Source of the DNA: CAYGZC01 sp964354225
GTDB taxonomy: Bacteria > Bacteroidota > Ignavibacteria > UBA10030 > SZUA-254
Direction: 5' to 3'
Assembly: GCA_964354225.1 (NCBI GenBank)
Contig: CAYGZC010000032.1
Location: 1 to 20,573 of the forward strand
DNA length: 20,573 nucleotides
Under the pieces are notes generated by a model. The model was not told the DNA's origin. It did not search any database and saw only the letters and a list, made by a program, of their open reading frames with translations. Position numbers and translations under genes: made by a program. Position 1 is the first letter of the stretch. Every line of letters begins with the position of its first letter. This document shows positions 1-6,380 of this stretch, piece by piece.

Positions 1-119
1 TTAACACCATTCTTCCATGCAATGTAGGCAAGAACGGCTTTAGTTTCGTTCGAAACTCGCATTCTCTTTGGAAGTTTTATCTTACCAAAGAATTCGTAAT
101 CTTTAGATAGATCGTGCAT
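1..119 (-). CDS. Hypothetical protein, N-terminal part, runs off the window
   Basis: This is the first 39 residues of an unrecognised protein whose C-terminus lies beyond base 1. The ATG (117-119) follows an AGAGGA ribosome binding site at good spacing. The visible part starts MHDLSKDYEFFGKIKLPKRM and is basic. The frame is open to the edge; the TTA at bases 1-3 is not in frame. It lies 13 bp downstream of the preceding minus-strand gene, so it is probably co-transcribed with it. Confidence 0.6.
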   Translation of the reverse strand, partial: MHDLSKDYEFFGKIKLPKRMRVSNETKAVLAYIAWKNGV

Positions 120-132
120 TGTTATCCTCTTT

Positions 133-405
133 TCAGGTATGAACATCCCACTTGTTTTGATGAGAATCGTAAATCAAACCACCAACAGCAATGCCACCAA
201 TAGGAGTAAGCTTTCCTTCATGATGGAATTCAAAATAGAAACTGTAAGGTTTGGTAACTACATTCTCAATCAATACGCATTCTGCTTTGTTGTTGCCAAA
301 GTTATCAAGATAATCGAGCATTATTTGAAGTCTATCTTCGATGCCATTCTCTTTGGCAAACTTACGAACACGATCGAGATATTCTCTACATCGAATATCT
401 AACAT
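133..405 (-). CDS. Hypothetical phage protein (90 aa)
   Basis: Unrecognised 90-residue protein. A longer reading with 25 more residues exists, but this internal ATG (starting MLDIRCREYLD) is chosen because AAGGAGAAATA lies just upstream and because it overlaps the stop of the previous gene in a TAATG arrangement, the usual junction in this arm. The N-terminal half is predicted helical and charged (residues 1-45). The C-terminal half has alternating hydrophobic and aromatic residues and a GGIAVGGLIYD stretch that looks like beta strands. There is no signal peptide or membrane segment. Confidence 0.7.
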   Translation of the reverse strand: MLDIRCREYLDRVRKFAKENGIEDRLQIMLDYLDNFGNNKAECVLIENVVTKPYSFYFEFHHEGKLTPIGGIAVGGLIYDSHQNKWDVHT

Positions 406-680
406 TATTTCTCCTTGATACGAGTTGCATAGCCAACTCGTCGAAATGTACCCTTCATAGCTTCGCATAGGGTACACCACATTGTTCCTGAATTCTCTTT
501 ATCAAATTGATAGCGCAGTTCAGTAAGACATTTCATGCAGCAAATTTGACCAAGATTATTGACATAACACTCATGCCCATCGTAGTTAAAAATGTATGGA
601 TTCTCTTCTTTTGGGTCTTGTTTGATAACAACGAGCCGTGCTTTGTCTTTAAAATAAATAGTATCCATTTGTTCCCTCAT
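405..680 (-). CDS. Small zinc-ribbon-like protein (91 aa)
   Basis: Unrecognised small protein with two CxxC pairs, C48/C51 and C69/C72, spaced as in a zinc ribbon, which suggests one structural zinc and a binding role. Its start overlaps the upstream stop (ATGA at 677-680), favouring translational coupling. A second ATG four codons in (668) has the better Shine-Dalgarno sequence (GAGGGAACAA), so the true protein may be 87 residues. It is one of several CxxC microproteins in this arm. Confidence 0.7.
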   Translation of the reverse strand: MREQMDTIYFKDKARLVVIKQDPKEENPYIFNYDGHECYVNNLGQICCMKCLTELRYQFDKENSGTMWCTLCEAMKGTFRRVGYATRIKEK

Positions 681-874
681 TTATTCTCTTTGGCTAATTT
701 CCATTTGAATCCATCTGTTGCGTCGCAATAGATTAAACCTTCTCGCTCCATCTTTGCGAGTTGATTACATTCGATTGACGACAGCTTTGCCGCAGCGCAC
801 GGGAGTTTCGCCAAAATACGAAGGCGTGTGTTTGCAATTCGATGTGCGCGAATCTCTTCCTTTGTTTTCTTCAT
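677..874 (-). CDS. Small basic protein, possible winged-helix (65 aa)
   Basis: Unrecognised 65-residue basic protein. The first 30 residues are a lysine/arginine-rich helix. Residues 30-62 read as two helices followed by a short hairpin (LAKMEREGLIYCDATDGFKW), a pattern compatible with the end of a winged helix-turn-helix DNA-binding domain. This is inference from pattern only. The start overlaps the upstream stop (ATGA, 871-874) and the stop overlaps the next start, so it is translationally coupled on both sides. Confidence 0.65.
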   Translation of the reverse strand: MKKTKEEIRAHRIANTRLRILAKLPCAAAKLSSIECNQLAKMEREGLIYCDATDGFKWKLAKENK

Positions 875-1227
875 TTTCTATCATCCTTTTCAAAAGCATC
901 GTTTACTTTGTAGATAGCAGAATACCAGCAGGTACATCCTTCGGGGAAGAAACCTGCTGATTGCAATTCATCAAACATTGCATCGTACAATTTGTAACAC
1001 TCATAGTCTAAATTAAATACAGCAGCATGATCGCCGCCGTCATGACAGATAATTAACTCTGATTCAAGACCATACTCTTCGCCACGATCTTTCCATTCTT
1101 GTGGCGAATAAAACACACGACAACCACCAGAATGTAATCTTCCTTCCCTTTCGAGAAAAGAAAGAATAACCTTCGCGGCTTCTTTTCCTTCTGGAGATAA
1201 GTCTTCTGGAATTTCAAAGTCTTTCAT
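871..1227 (-). CDS. Conserved phage hypothetical protein (118 aa)
   Basis: The central block GCRVFYSPQEW, followed by RGEEYG, an ICHDGGDHA stretch and a C-terminal CTCWYSAIY, resembles a conserved protein family of unknown function that I recall from large phage genomes. No enzymatic role is established. The N-terminus (residues 1-30) is acidic and helical; residues 35-110 look mixed alpha/beta. It overlaps its neighbours by four bases at each end (ATGA), which places it inside a translationally coupled run. Confidence 0.75.
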   Translation of the reverse strand: MKDFEIPEDLSPEGKEAAKVILSFLEREGRLHSGGCRVFYSPQEWKDRGEEYGLESELIICHDGGDHAAVFNLDYECYKLYDAMFDELQSAGFFPEGCTCWYSAIYKVNDAFEKDDRK

Positions 1228-1439
1228 TTTCTTTCCTTAATTGGTGACGCAGAGAGACTTTCAATATTAATTTCTGTATGAGAATACTGCATATCTTGAC
1301 CACATTCACAACTTGGTGTTCCATTATTCTCATACCAATCAGGTTGAATTGATATTTCATTTTCCTTACATGGGCAATCGTCAGTTTCTGCCTTCACCCA
1401 AATATGACGAACATTTATGTCTGAGATTTTCTCCCACAT
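1224..1439 (-). CDS. Small zinc-ribbon-like protein (71 aa)
   Basis: Unrecognised 71-residue protein with paired cysteines C22/C24 and C44/C46 (CPC and CECG), probably one zinc site holding two beta hairpins. The start follows an AAAGGAGATTACA ribosome site. It is the first gene after the minus-strand tRNA-Lys, 32 bp downstream of the tRNA 3' end, so tRNA processing would create the 5' end of this mRNA segment. The stop overlaps the next start (ATGA). Confidence 0.7.
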   Translation of the reverse strand: MWEKISDINVRHIWVKAETDDCPCKENEISIQPDWYENNGTPSCECGQDMQYSHTEINIESLSASPIKERK

Positions 1440-1471
1440 TGTAATCTCCTTTTTTTAGAAAAGATTATCTT

Positions 1472-1547
1472 TGGTGAGCGCAGAGGGAGTCGAACCCTCG
1501 ACCTACAGATTAAAAGTCTGTTGCTCTGCCAACTGAGCTATGCGCCC
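1472..1547 (-). tRNA. tRNA-Lys(UUU), with encoded CCA
   Basis: On the minus strand a full cloverleaf is visible. The acceptor is GGGCGCA with TGCGCTC, the D arm GCTC/GAGC, the anticodon stem ACAGA/TCTGT with loop CTTTTAA (anticodon TTT), and the T arm GAGGG-TTCGACT-CCCTC. The discriminator is A, and CCA is encoded. It sits between two coding genes in the leftward operon. A second, diverged tRNA with the same anticodon lies on the plus strand at 18246-18321. It would decode AAA/AAG, which are frequent in these lysine-rich, AT-rich genes. Confidence 0.96.
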
Positions 1548-1556
1548 ACAAGATTA

Positions 1557-1988
1557 TTAGCTGTTGTGATCAAAAGATGTATACATATCATCTATGAGAT
1601 CAGGGATGCTCCAGTAACCATTGGATTTCATATTCCATTTAAAAATACATTCGAAGATTGGAGAGCCGGGGAATTTTACTATCATTTTAGGTGCTTTGAA
1701 ATCCCAATCAATAGAACCATGAAGAGTATTGATTAGTTGATCTTTGTCATAGTAATTAGTCGTTACTTGATTCGCAAAGCATATATCTTCGATACGAACA
1801 TGATGTTTTGTTTTTGGTTCTCGATCTTGATCGAACGTAACTACGATATAAATTGAATTATTATTATCGTATTTGGTGCATTGAATTTCAATTACCGTAC
1901 CAAAATCGAAACTGCGATGGAGTTTCATGGACGGATGGAAAATTCTATCACCAATGTTGAACGGACACTCGAAAGTAATCGTGTTCAT
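1557..1988 (-). CDS. Hypothetical protein (143 aa)
   Basis: Unrecognised 143-residue protein, mostly predicted beta. The N-terminal block (FNIGDRIFHP, then a FGTVIEI strand) resembles the first strands of a small SH3-like barrel of the kind seen in KOW-type or chromatin-like barrels; this is weak. There is no membrane segment. The start overlaps the stop of the upstream gene (ATGA, 1985-1988). Its stop is 10 bp before the minus-strand tRNA-Lys, so both are likely on one transcript. Confidence 0.72.
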   Translation of the reverse strand: MNTITFECPFNIGDRIFHPSMKLHRSFDFGTVIEIQCTKYDNNNSIYIVVTFDQDREPKTKHHVRIEDICFANQVTTNYYDKDQLINTLHGSIDWDFKAPKMIVKFPGSPIFECIFKWNMKSNGYWSIPDLIDDMYTSFDHNS

Positions 1989-2224
1989 TTCTTCACTCCT
2001 TTGTAGATGCCAAATCCATTCATGTAATCGTACACGAATGGCCCATTCTTATCGCCTTCATGGATCTGCGATACATATTGATCGTCGTCGTCGCAATCGC
2101 AAAACTTAGCCTTCTTTTCTTGCAACATCTTCTCGAAGGTATGAAGCGCTTCTTCTGGTGAAGATGCTTCACATTCTGCATAATAGCCGCGTTCGTATGT
2201 CCCAAGTTCGCCAGTGTACTTCAT
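1985..2224 (-). CDS. Hypothetical acidic protein (79 aa)
   Basis: Unrecognised 79-residue acidic protein. It begins with a strand-like segment (residues 1-18), then a helix with SPEEALHTFEKMLQEKK, then an unusual CDCDDDD cluster at about residues 42-48 that could bind a divalent metal. Strand plus SPEEA-helix openings are common in small phage proteins. It is translationally coupled to the next gene by an ATGA overlap and lies 5 bp from the upstream gene. Confidence 0.68.
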   Translation of the reverse strand: MKYTGELGTYERGYYAECEASSPEEALHTFEKMLQEKKAKFCDCDDDDQYVSQIHEGDKNGPFVYDYMNGFGIYKGVKK

Positions 2225-2229
2225 TTGCT

Positions 2230-2463
2230 TTACTCCGAATTCTTTGCGTAGTTATACGCCGATTCATACAAATGCTTCTTGTTACGATTCTTACACTCGT
2301 CATAACAAGCATCGCATTGCCAATGGTAACAGCTTCTTGGATTGTTAGCCGCATAAGCAGCTAACCAAATCTTTTCTTCACATTCTTTCGTCAATTCTTG
2401 ATCTGTCATTTTGGATATGGTTTCTTTGTATGCATCGATCGCAATCTGATAATTGGTTGTCAT
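2230..2463 (-). CDS. Small cysteine-containing helical protein (77 aa)
   Basis: Unrecognised, predicted all-helical. C45, C50, C53 and C57 form a compact cluster (CYHWQCDACYDEC) with H47, which could hold a zinc ion or form disulfides. The N-terminal 35 residues form an amphipathic helix pair. The start overlaps the stop of the upstream gene (ATGA, 2460-2463). Confidence 0.68.
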   Translation of the reverse strand: MTTNYQIAIDAYKETISKMTDQELTKECEEKIWLAAYAANNPRSCYHWQCDACYDECKNRNKKHLYESAYNYAKNSE

Positions 2464-2669
2464 TTGCTTGCCTTTGCTTCTTCTTTTGCAACTTCCATAT
2501 CTTGTTCAGCCAAACAAGTAGCATGAACATATCCGTTCTTAGCAACCCAAGCTATTACATACCCCAATTCTTGACCACAAATGAGACACTTGGCGCTTGC
2601 CAAGCAATCGCAACCAGGAAATACATAGAACATATTGTCTTGTTCGCGATCAACTTCGATTCTTTTCAT
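2460..2669 (-). CDS. Small zinc-finger-like protein (69 aa)
   Basis: Unrecognised. C28/C31 (CLICG) and H49/C52 (HATC) have treble-clef-like spacing, with another CDC pair at C20/C22. This suggests a single zinc knuckle followed by a charged helix (residues 53-69). ATGA overlaps at both ends indicate coupling with 2230-2463 and 2666-2944. No function can be assigned. Confidence 0.68.
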   Translation of the reverse strand: MKRIEVDREQDNMFYVFPGCDCLASAKCLICGQELGYVIAWVAKNGYVHATCLAEQDMEVAKEEAKASK

Positions 2670-2944
2670 TTCTTATTCCCTTTCCCATCGTCAACTTGAC
2701 CGATGTAATCGAATCCCGGCAATCTCACTGCAAGATTGGCTTCTTCTCGAAGAAATTTGATAATGTATTCGATAGAATCGCGATATTTCGAGAGCATGAT
2801 TGTCTCTCGCAAATAGATATACAAAGTTTGTTTGGCAAAATTAATAGCCTCGTCTTTACCGCCTCGATTCATAATGAATCGAATCCTATCTTCTTCGGTA
2901 AAACTCTTGATCAACTTAATCATATCTTCATCTTCGTTAAACAT
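2666..2944 (-). CDS. Hypothetical protein (92 aa)
   Basis: Unrecognised 92-residue, mostly helical charged protein. A reading 25 residues longer is open upstream, but this ATG (starting MFNEDEDMIKL) has AAGGAGAATAACA immediately before it and leaves a 2-bp gap to the upstream gene. The longer form would overlap 2947-3177 by 73 bp. The C-terminal tail (about residues 75-92) is polar and ends in lysines. Confidence 0.72.
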   Translation of the reverse strand: MFNEDEDMIKLIKSFTEEDRIRFIMNRGGKDEAINFAKQTLYIYLRETIMLSKYRDSIEYIIKFLREEANLAVRLPGFDYIGQVDDGKGNKK

Positions 2945-2946
2945 TG

Positions 2947-3177
2947 TTATTCTCCTTGAACTTCCCAAACGATTGCGTGTTTGGTTTTCATCCAAGTACC
3001 AAGAGCGTCTTGATACCATAGCATTTTATGAAAGATGCGATTACAGCCTAAGCTTTCGGCTGTGTTATACATTTCTTGTTTATTAGAAACAGGCATAATC
3101 TCTGAAAAGACAAGAAGGTCGTCTTTATAGTATTCGACGAGCATAGTTCTAACTTCTGGTTCGCATAGTCTCAACAT
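2947..3177 (-). CDS. Hypothetical protein (76 aa)
   Basis: Unrecognised 76-residue protein with a good AAGGAGTAGATA ribosome site. It appears alpha/beta, with aromatic clusters near residues 16-25 and 52-64. There is no motif, signal peptide or membrane segment. It lies between 3181-3519 and 2666-2944 with gaps of 2-3 bp, typical of this operon. Confidence 0.68.
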   Translation of the reverse strand: MLRLCEPEVRTMLVEYYKDDLLVFSEIMPVSNKQEMYNTAESLGCNRIFHKMLWYQDALGTWMKTKHAIVWEVQGE

Positions 3178-3180
3178 TAT

Positions 3181-3519
3181 CTACTCCTTAATATCAAACC
3201 ACAAAGAGAGCAGATAAGCACATCCTGCAATCTTATGGTTATGTTCTGGTTCAAATGATTGAAGTAATGCTTTCCACCAAAGCATAGCTTTCTTTTTGTC
3301 TTGATCTGAAATTCCAGATTTTGGAATCAATGGATTTTCTTTTGACCCTTCAAAGAAAACCAACGATGTAAATTTATTATACGGATTTTGCTCATCCCAA
3401 AACTCTTTTGGAATTTCTGCTCGCTCAGGAAGAAGACCTAATCGCAATGCGCCTTCTCCCATTACATTCCAATACACATTTTCAATATATTTTAATTCAA
3501 TATCATTAAGATTTTTCAT
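3181..3519 (-). CDS. Hypothetical protein (112 aa)
   Basis: Unrecognised 112-residue protein. It is mainly helical, with aromatic-rich segments (WWKALLQSF and YLLSLWFDI near the C-terminus) that could form a small hydrophobic core or a dimer interface. A membrane segment is unlikely because charged residues interrupt it. It is 3 bp downstream of 3523-3711. Confidence 0.68.
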   Translation of the reverse strand: MKNLNDIELKYIENVYWNVMGEGALRLGLLPERAEIPKEFWDEQNPYNKFTSLVFFEGSKENPLIPKSGISDQDKKKAMLWWKALLQSFEPEHNHKIAGCAYLLSLWFDIKE

Positions 3520-3522
3520 TTA

Positions 3523-3711
3523 TTATTCGCTCCTTTCAAAAACACAAAGCATATTGGCAGTTGTAACCATGAATTCTGGCTCATCATTCGTTGGCTTGAG
3601 CCAGAAACAAATATGATATTCATCCATCTTTGTAACTGTAAATTCTTTTCCACTAAACGTATGGATAACTTTATCGCCAGCCTTCAATTCTTTGATTTCT
3701 TTCGTGGTCAT
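3523..3711 (-). CDS. Small beta-barrel-like protein (62 aa)
   Basis: Unrecognised 62-residue protein. LKAGDKVIHTFSGKEFTVTK followed by further alternating strands has the look of a small SH3-like or KOW-like barrel: a GD-kink, a turn, then a strand. This is inferred from pattern. It could be an RNA- or protein-binding microprotein. It lies 1 bp from the upstream gene, so co-translation is likely. Confidence 0.65.
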   Translation of the reverse strand: MTTKEIKELKAGDKVIHTFSGKEFTVTKMDEYHICFWLKPTNDEPEFMVTTANMLCVFERSE

Positions 3712-3712
3712 T

Positions 3713-3910
3713 TTATTCTCCTAACTTAACTGAAGCTAACCATTCTTGGATATTAGTTGGCGCTGCGTTTGGATATTCTGAAAGAATCATAAGGCAATCG
3801 GGTATGGTTGCTTCTTCTAGCGTCATGCAAGAAACAAATTCCTTTTTCTCTTTTTCTGACCAAGTATACCAACGCCTTCCGAATATTTCTTCGGCGTCTT
3901 CGATTCTCAT
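3713..3910 (-). CDS. Hypothetical protein (65 aa)
   Basis: Unrecognised 65-residue acidic helical protein containing WYTWSEKEKKEFVSCMTLEEA, which reads as a helix followed by a helix cap. No catalytic or metal motif is visible. It directly follows the YkgJ-like gene with no intergenic bases, so the two are probably made together. Confidence 0.62.
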   Translation of the reverse strand: MRIEDAEEIFGRRWYTWSEKEKKEFVSCMTLEEATIPDCLMILSEYPNAAPTNIQEWLASVKLGE

Positions 3911-4177
3911 TTACTTCTCCGGTTTCGTAGCCGCTTCAAGAGCGGCAATATTTTCCATTGCCATACTGCGATTTATTCCACAGATCCAATCGACCGGCTT
4001 ATAAAGCCCACAAATTTTGGGTCGATTGGGTTTGTTGAACAACTCGCACTTATTATTCTCCATTAGATACGGACAGCGTAATCCCGCTGGCTTACCATTA
4101 ACTAGACATGGACAGCCAGGGATTGCAGACGAGATTGACATAGCGATACAACAGGCACCGCACATTCGGCATTGCAT
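3911..4177 (-). CDS. ykgJ: YkgJ-family cysteine-cluster protein (88 aa)
   Basis: The start MQCRMCGACCIA carries the CxxCxxCC signature of the YkgJ family, annotated in general as a putative zinc- or iron-chelating domain. Further conserved cysteines are C35, C44, C56 and C66, with the family-typical segments SISSAIPG, NGKPAG and NRPKICG. Length matches the short enterobacterial YkgJ, as I recall it, so the domain is complete. C22 and C24 are extra cysteines in a small insertion (GCPCLVNG). The ATG follows AGGAGAATGCG. The biochemical role of the family is not established; a metal-binding or cofactor role is inferred. It is unusual in a phage arm of anonymous genes and probably host-derived. 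Confidence 0.85.
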   Translation of the reverse strand: MQCRMCGACCIAMSISSAIPGCPCLVNGKPAGLRCPYLMENNKCELFNKPNRPKICGLYKPVDWICGINRSMAMENIAALEAATKPEK

Positions 4178-4241
4178 CGCATTCTCCTAAAAAATTCGCA
4201 CAAAAATTAGAAACTTGACTTTGCAAACGCAATGCATCTTC

Positions 4242-4454
4242 TCAAAACTGAGTCTTTTTCAGACAGTCGAGACAAAAGAAGAGCCGATTTTTTTCTTCGA
4301 TTGCTTCCTTGCGAGTTGCAAACGTACAATTCGCAAGGTCAAGATTCATATGCTGTTCATCAATGGGGCAATCGCGTTTATATACAACTACTTCTTGTCC
4401 AAAACCGCGTCGTTTATTGCGAACGATAACAGTCCAACCAAATTTTGCTTTCAT
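4242..4454 (-). CDS. Small CxxC protein (70 aa)
   Basis: Unrecognised 70-residue basic protein ending in a CLDC pair close to the C-terminus, with one further cysteine in DCPID. The start is taken at the second ATG (4454), because CAGGAGAAGAA precedes it and it forms an ATGA overlap with the upstream stop; a start seven codons earlier is possible. The 64 bp after its stop hold only the leader of the YkgJ-like gene. Confidence 0.66.
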   Translation of the reverse strand: MKAKFGWTVIVRNKRRGFGQEVVVYKRDCPIDEQHMNLDLANCTFATRKEAIEEKNRLFFCLDCLKKTQF

Positions 4455-4774
4455 TTCTTCTCCTGAGAAATCCATTCGCGCAACACTCTACGAATGGCCG
4501 CTACATTATCGCATTTCTCGCTGGCTTGCTTTCCCCACATCTCATTGATAGGAACAAGCCACCAGATTCCCAACTGTCCAGCAATACCGCTGCCGCATTC
4601 AAAACGATAACGGATCGCAACTCCATTTTCAATACGCGATCCAATTTCGATTCCTTCAATAGTAGATATTGGCTTGATTCCAAACTCTCGAATTGTGCGA
4701 ATAATGTCACTTTTAGTTAATCCTTTTAACATCATTTGCGCCACTTTGCATATTCTTTTGCATACTTTCAGCAT
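4451..4774 (-). CDS. Hypothetical basic protein (107 aa)
   Basis: Unrecognised 107-residue basic protein. Residues 18-34 (LTKSDIIRTIREFGIKP) look like a helix-turn-helix-length pair of helices. The region after it contains glycines and a GIWWLVPI strand, and the C-terminus is a charged helix. Starts at residue 14 or 15 are possible. The first ATG is 9 bases from a GGGGA that lies inside a leader hairpin (4782-4797), so translation might be structure-controlled. Confidence 0.62.
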   Translation of the reverse strand: MLKVCKRICKVAQMMLKGLTKSDIIRTIREFGIKPISTIEGIEIGSRIENGVAIRYRFECGSGIAGQLGIWWLVPINEMWGKQASEKCDNVAAIRRVLREWISQEKK

Positions 4775-4781
4775 TTTTCTG

Positions 4782-4822
4782 GTCCCCTTTAGGGGACAAG
4801 CCGAAAAATATGCAACGGCTTT
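4782..4822 (-). promoter_or_regulatory. Two adjacent leader hairpins before the 4451-4774 gene
   Basis: Two inverted repeats fill the 67-bp gap. GTCCCC/GGGGAC with a TTTA loop lies at 4782-4797, and AAGCCG/CGGCTT with a 12-base loop at about 4799-4822. On the minus-strand RNA the proximal stem contains the only purine-rich stretch (GGGGAC) before the first ATG, so it could hide the ribosome site. No U-run follows, so neither is a clear intrinsic terminator. They may also be a protein operator. Confidence 0.45.
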
Positions 4823-4841
4823 GCAGAGCAGTTTTTGCCAG

Positions 4842-5057
4842 TTACTTCGTAAGATATTTCTTAACTTCTTCTATTGTTCCCTTCGCAAAATTGAGCCAAG
4901 TATCATCTGGCATTTTACGATCAAGATAAATCATCACTTCGTTTTTGTCGTTGATATACGACGCCCATTCAGAAATACGGAATCTCTCGCTTGGAAAAGA
5001 TGAGAGTCCGAATTCCGATGGAAACAGAACAATCGCTTCTTTGATTCTGTTGTTCAT
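4842..5057 (-). CDS. Hypothetical protein (71 aa)
   Basis: Unrecognised 71-residue protein starting MNNRIKEAIVLFPSEFGL. An open reading extends 11 residues further, but this ATG has an ideal GAGGAGACAA site. It appears alpha/beta with an EVMIYLDRKMPDDTW strand-turn and a C-terminal helix ending in lysines. Its ribosome site partly overlaps the base of a hairpin at 5065-5125. Confidence 0.68.
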   Translation of the reverse strand: MNNRIKEAIVLFPSEFGLSSFPSERFRISEWASYINDKNEVMIYLDRKMPDDTWLNFAKGTIEEVKKYLTK

Positions 5058-5064
5058 TTGTCTC

Positions 5065-5125
5065 CTCGATATTTCACTACTAGCTACCAATATGTTTCAT
5101 TGGCAGCTAGCGGTAAAGCATCGAG
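5065..5125 (-). promoter_or_regulatory. Leader hairpin overlapping the ribosome site of 4842-5057
   Basis: CTAGCTACCAAT (5080-5091) pairs with ATTGGCAGCTAG (5099-5110) across a 7-base loop. The single A/C mismatch on the plus strand becomes a U-G pair on the minus-strand RNA, giving 12 continuous pairs. An outer CTCGAT/ATCGAG pair (5065-5070 with 5120-5125) includes bases of the GAGGAG ribosome site. The strand-specific wobble favours an RNA element of the leftward transcript that could tune translation. Confidence 0.5.
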
Positions 5126-5132
5126 AATATTA

Positions 5133-5294
5133 TTATGCGCGCCAATTTGGAATTGTTGGCGCTTCATTCATGAGGTATTTCATAGGATCGAATGATGGAT
5201 CGTCCATCATTCGATTTGCTGCGTTGATGATCGCTTTGAAATACCAACCCTCTTCAATGGCTCTTTCAATGAAACTCTCGATTTTCTCAGTCAT
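5133..5294 (-). CDS. Small hypothetical protein (53 aa)
   Basis: A 53-residue reading starts at the ATG at 5294, preceded by AAAGGAGAAAACA, and ends at TAA 5133-5135. It begins MTEKIESFIERAIEEGWYF and is acidic and helical up to about residue 32, then proline-rich at the C-terminus (EAPTIPNWRA). No family is recognised. The strong ribosome site and fit between its neighbours support it despite the small size. Confidence 0.6.
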   Translation of the reverse strand: MTEKIESFIERAIEEGWYFKAIINAANRMMDDPSFDPMKYLMNEAPTIPNWRA

Positions 5295-5308
5295 TGTTTT
5301 CTCCTTTG

Positions 5309-5419
5309 TTAGAGAATTGAGATCAGCGCACAGATTGCGATTCCCATTGCGGCAATAGTTCCCACTGCCGCTAGGAATCCGAACGCTTCAGCCGCAACAT
5401 TCCATTCGTAGCGAAACAT
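5309..5419 (-). CDS. Small single-span membrane protein (36 aa)
   Basis: A 36-residue reading (ATG 5419, TAA 5309-5311) has a polar start (MFRYEWNVAAEAF) followed by an uninterrupted hydrophobic, glycine/alanine-rich segment from about residue 13 to the end. This predicts one membrane span. The ribosome site (AGAAAGAATAA) is weak. It lies between two well-supported genes with gaps of 9 and 14 bp. Function unknown; tiny phage membrane proteins include inhibitors and exclusion factors, but nothing here distinguishes these. Confidence 0.5.
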   Translation of the reverse strand: MFRYEWNVAAEAFGFLAAVGTIAAMGIAICALISIL

Positions 5420-5428
5420 TTATTCTTT

Positions 5429-5728
5429 CTATCGGAAGATATTCATTCCGAGATATTGCGCTTTCTTGATTTGTGGTTCGAAGCAATGAAACGCAGACAG
5501 AACCACTTCTCCATTCCCTCGCACAAAAAACATATCGAGGGAGTCAATCGTTCCCATAATGACTTCAGTACCGTCAAGAGGGAAGTTGTTGAGAAATTCT
5601 GGAATCTGCTTCTTGAAATACCTTTTGTTGTATTCCAAGGAAATCGCGTCCACTTCTCCACTAGACCAATGAGAAGCGGCAATTTCCGCAACAACATTGA
5701 TCAGGTTGTTATCATAGATCGTGGTCAT
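5429..5728 (-). CDS. Hypothetical protein (99 aa)
   Basis: Unrecognised 99-residue protein starting MTTIYDNNLINVV, with GAGGAGAAAAC before the ATG. An eight-residue longer start is less likely. The N-terminal half looks helical; the C-terminal half (from about residue 55) alternates hydrophobic residues as in beta strands. It lies downstream of a repeated hairpin (5754-5775). Confidence 0.7.
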   Translation of the reverse strand: MTTIYDNNLINVVAEIAASHWSSGEVDAISLEYNKRYFKKQIPEFLNNFPLDGTEVIMGTIDSLDMFFVRGNGEVVLSAFHCFEPQIKKAQYLGMNIFR

Positions 5729-5753
5729 GTTTTCTCCTCGATTGTTTACCAAA

Positions 5754-5775
5754 GGCTATCAACGAATTGATAGCC
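5754..5775 (-). promoter_or_regulatory. Leader hairpin, copy 1 of a repeated element
   Basis: GGCTATCAA (5754-5762) and TTGATAGCC (5767-5775) form a 9-bp stem with a four-base loop. A near-identical hairpin, with shared flanking GTTTACCAA, recurs at 6637-6660. Each copy lies just downstream of one of two paralogous genes and upstream of the next ribosome site. No U-run follows on the minus strand, so a processing, stability or regulatory role is more likely than termination. Confidence 0.55.
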
Positions 5776-5798
5776 AATGGACTAAACAGCCGAAAAGC

Positions 5799-6017
5799 TT
5801 AGTTCTCGAAATCGTACTCGATTCCTGGCCTTCCCTTGGCCACGAATCCGTTATTGTCACTCACATATCCCTCGCCAGTCCACCGGACAAACTTCCATCC
5901 CTCTTTTTTCAACTCTGTGATCCTCACAGGATCGTCGGTCCAGATCGTAGTGTAGTCCATCTTTCCCTTACCGAAGAACTTCAGCATTCCTTGAATCTTG
6001 CTCCACTTGCTCATCAT
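5799..6017 (-). CDS. Small protein, paralog of 6679-6885 (72 aa)
   Basis: Unrecognised 72-residue basic protein. Its C-terminal half (WKFVRWTGEGYVSDNNGFVA, then KGRPGIEY) aligns with WIFVRWSGNRYENIYGKHVA, then YGRRGFEY, of the protein at 6679-6885, so the two are paralogs from a local duplication. The shared module of about 30 residues looks like a small beta sheet. The start has a GGAGAAGAAAGTT site; the first two codons are both ATG, so either may be used. Confidence 0.7.
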   Translation of the reverse strand: MMSKWSKIQGMLKFFGKGKMDYTTIWTDDPVRITELKKEGWKFVRWTGEGYVSDNNGFVAKGRPGIEYDFEN

Positions 6018-6062
6018 AACTTTCTTCTCCTTCTTTCTGTTGATTGTTGTTAGTTCTTTGTA

Positions 6063-6371
6063 TCAGACTTCGATCCACTCGAAAACATCACCAGACAAAT
6101 CGTAGGAAACTAACAGGGTAGCAAAACCAATACCGTTGTCGTAATCGAGTTTAACTACAACGGTATTGGTTTTGTATCGAAAGCTGGAACCTCCACGACT
6201 CTCGATATTTCCCCACTTCGTAAAATTGTGCGGGCCAATCATTGAAAAATGACCTAATGCATTGTCGATGATTTTCTTACGATCCCAATTAGGATCGTAT
6301 GCAAACATATCAGAGATACAATCTCCATCATGGTAGTGTAAATCCTTACAGATTATTCGCATGTGTGCCAT
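6063..6371 (-). CDS. Hypothetical protein (102 aa)
   Basis: Unrecognised 102-residue protein. It contains HYHDGDCISDMF early (residues 12-23) and a long run of probable beta strands (TNTVVVKLDYDNGIGFATLLVSYDL) towards the C-terminus. The ribosome site AAAGAGAAGTT is moderate. There is no catalytic signature. The 45 bp after the upstream gene and before its stop hold nothing notable. Confidence 0.68.
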   Translation of the reverse strand: MAHMRIICKDLHYHDGDCISDMFAYDPNWDRKKIIDNALGHFSMIGPHNFTKWGNIESRGGSSFRYKTNTVVVKLDYDNGIGFATLLVSYDLSGDVFEWIEV

Positions 6372-6380
6372 AACTTCTCT

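Noticed and set aside
4945..5358. 137-codon plus-strand frame
   Set aside because: It is antisense to three small minus genes with good ribosome sites and crosses hairpins; no ribosome site of its own.
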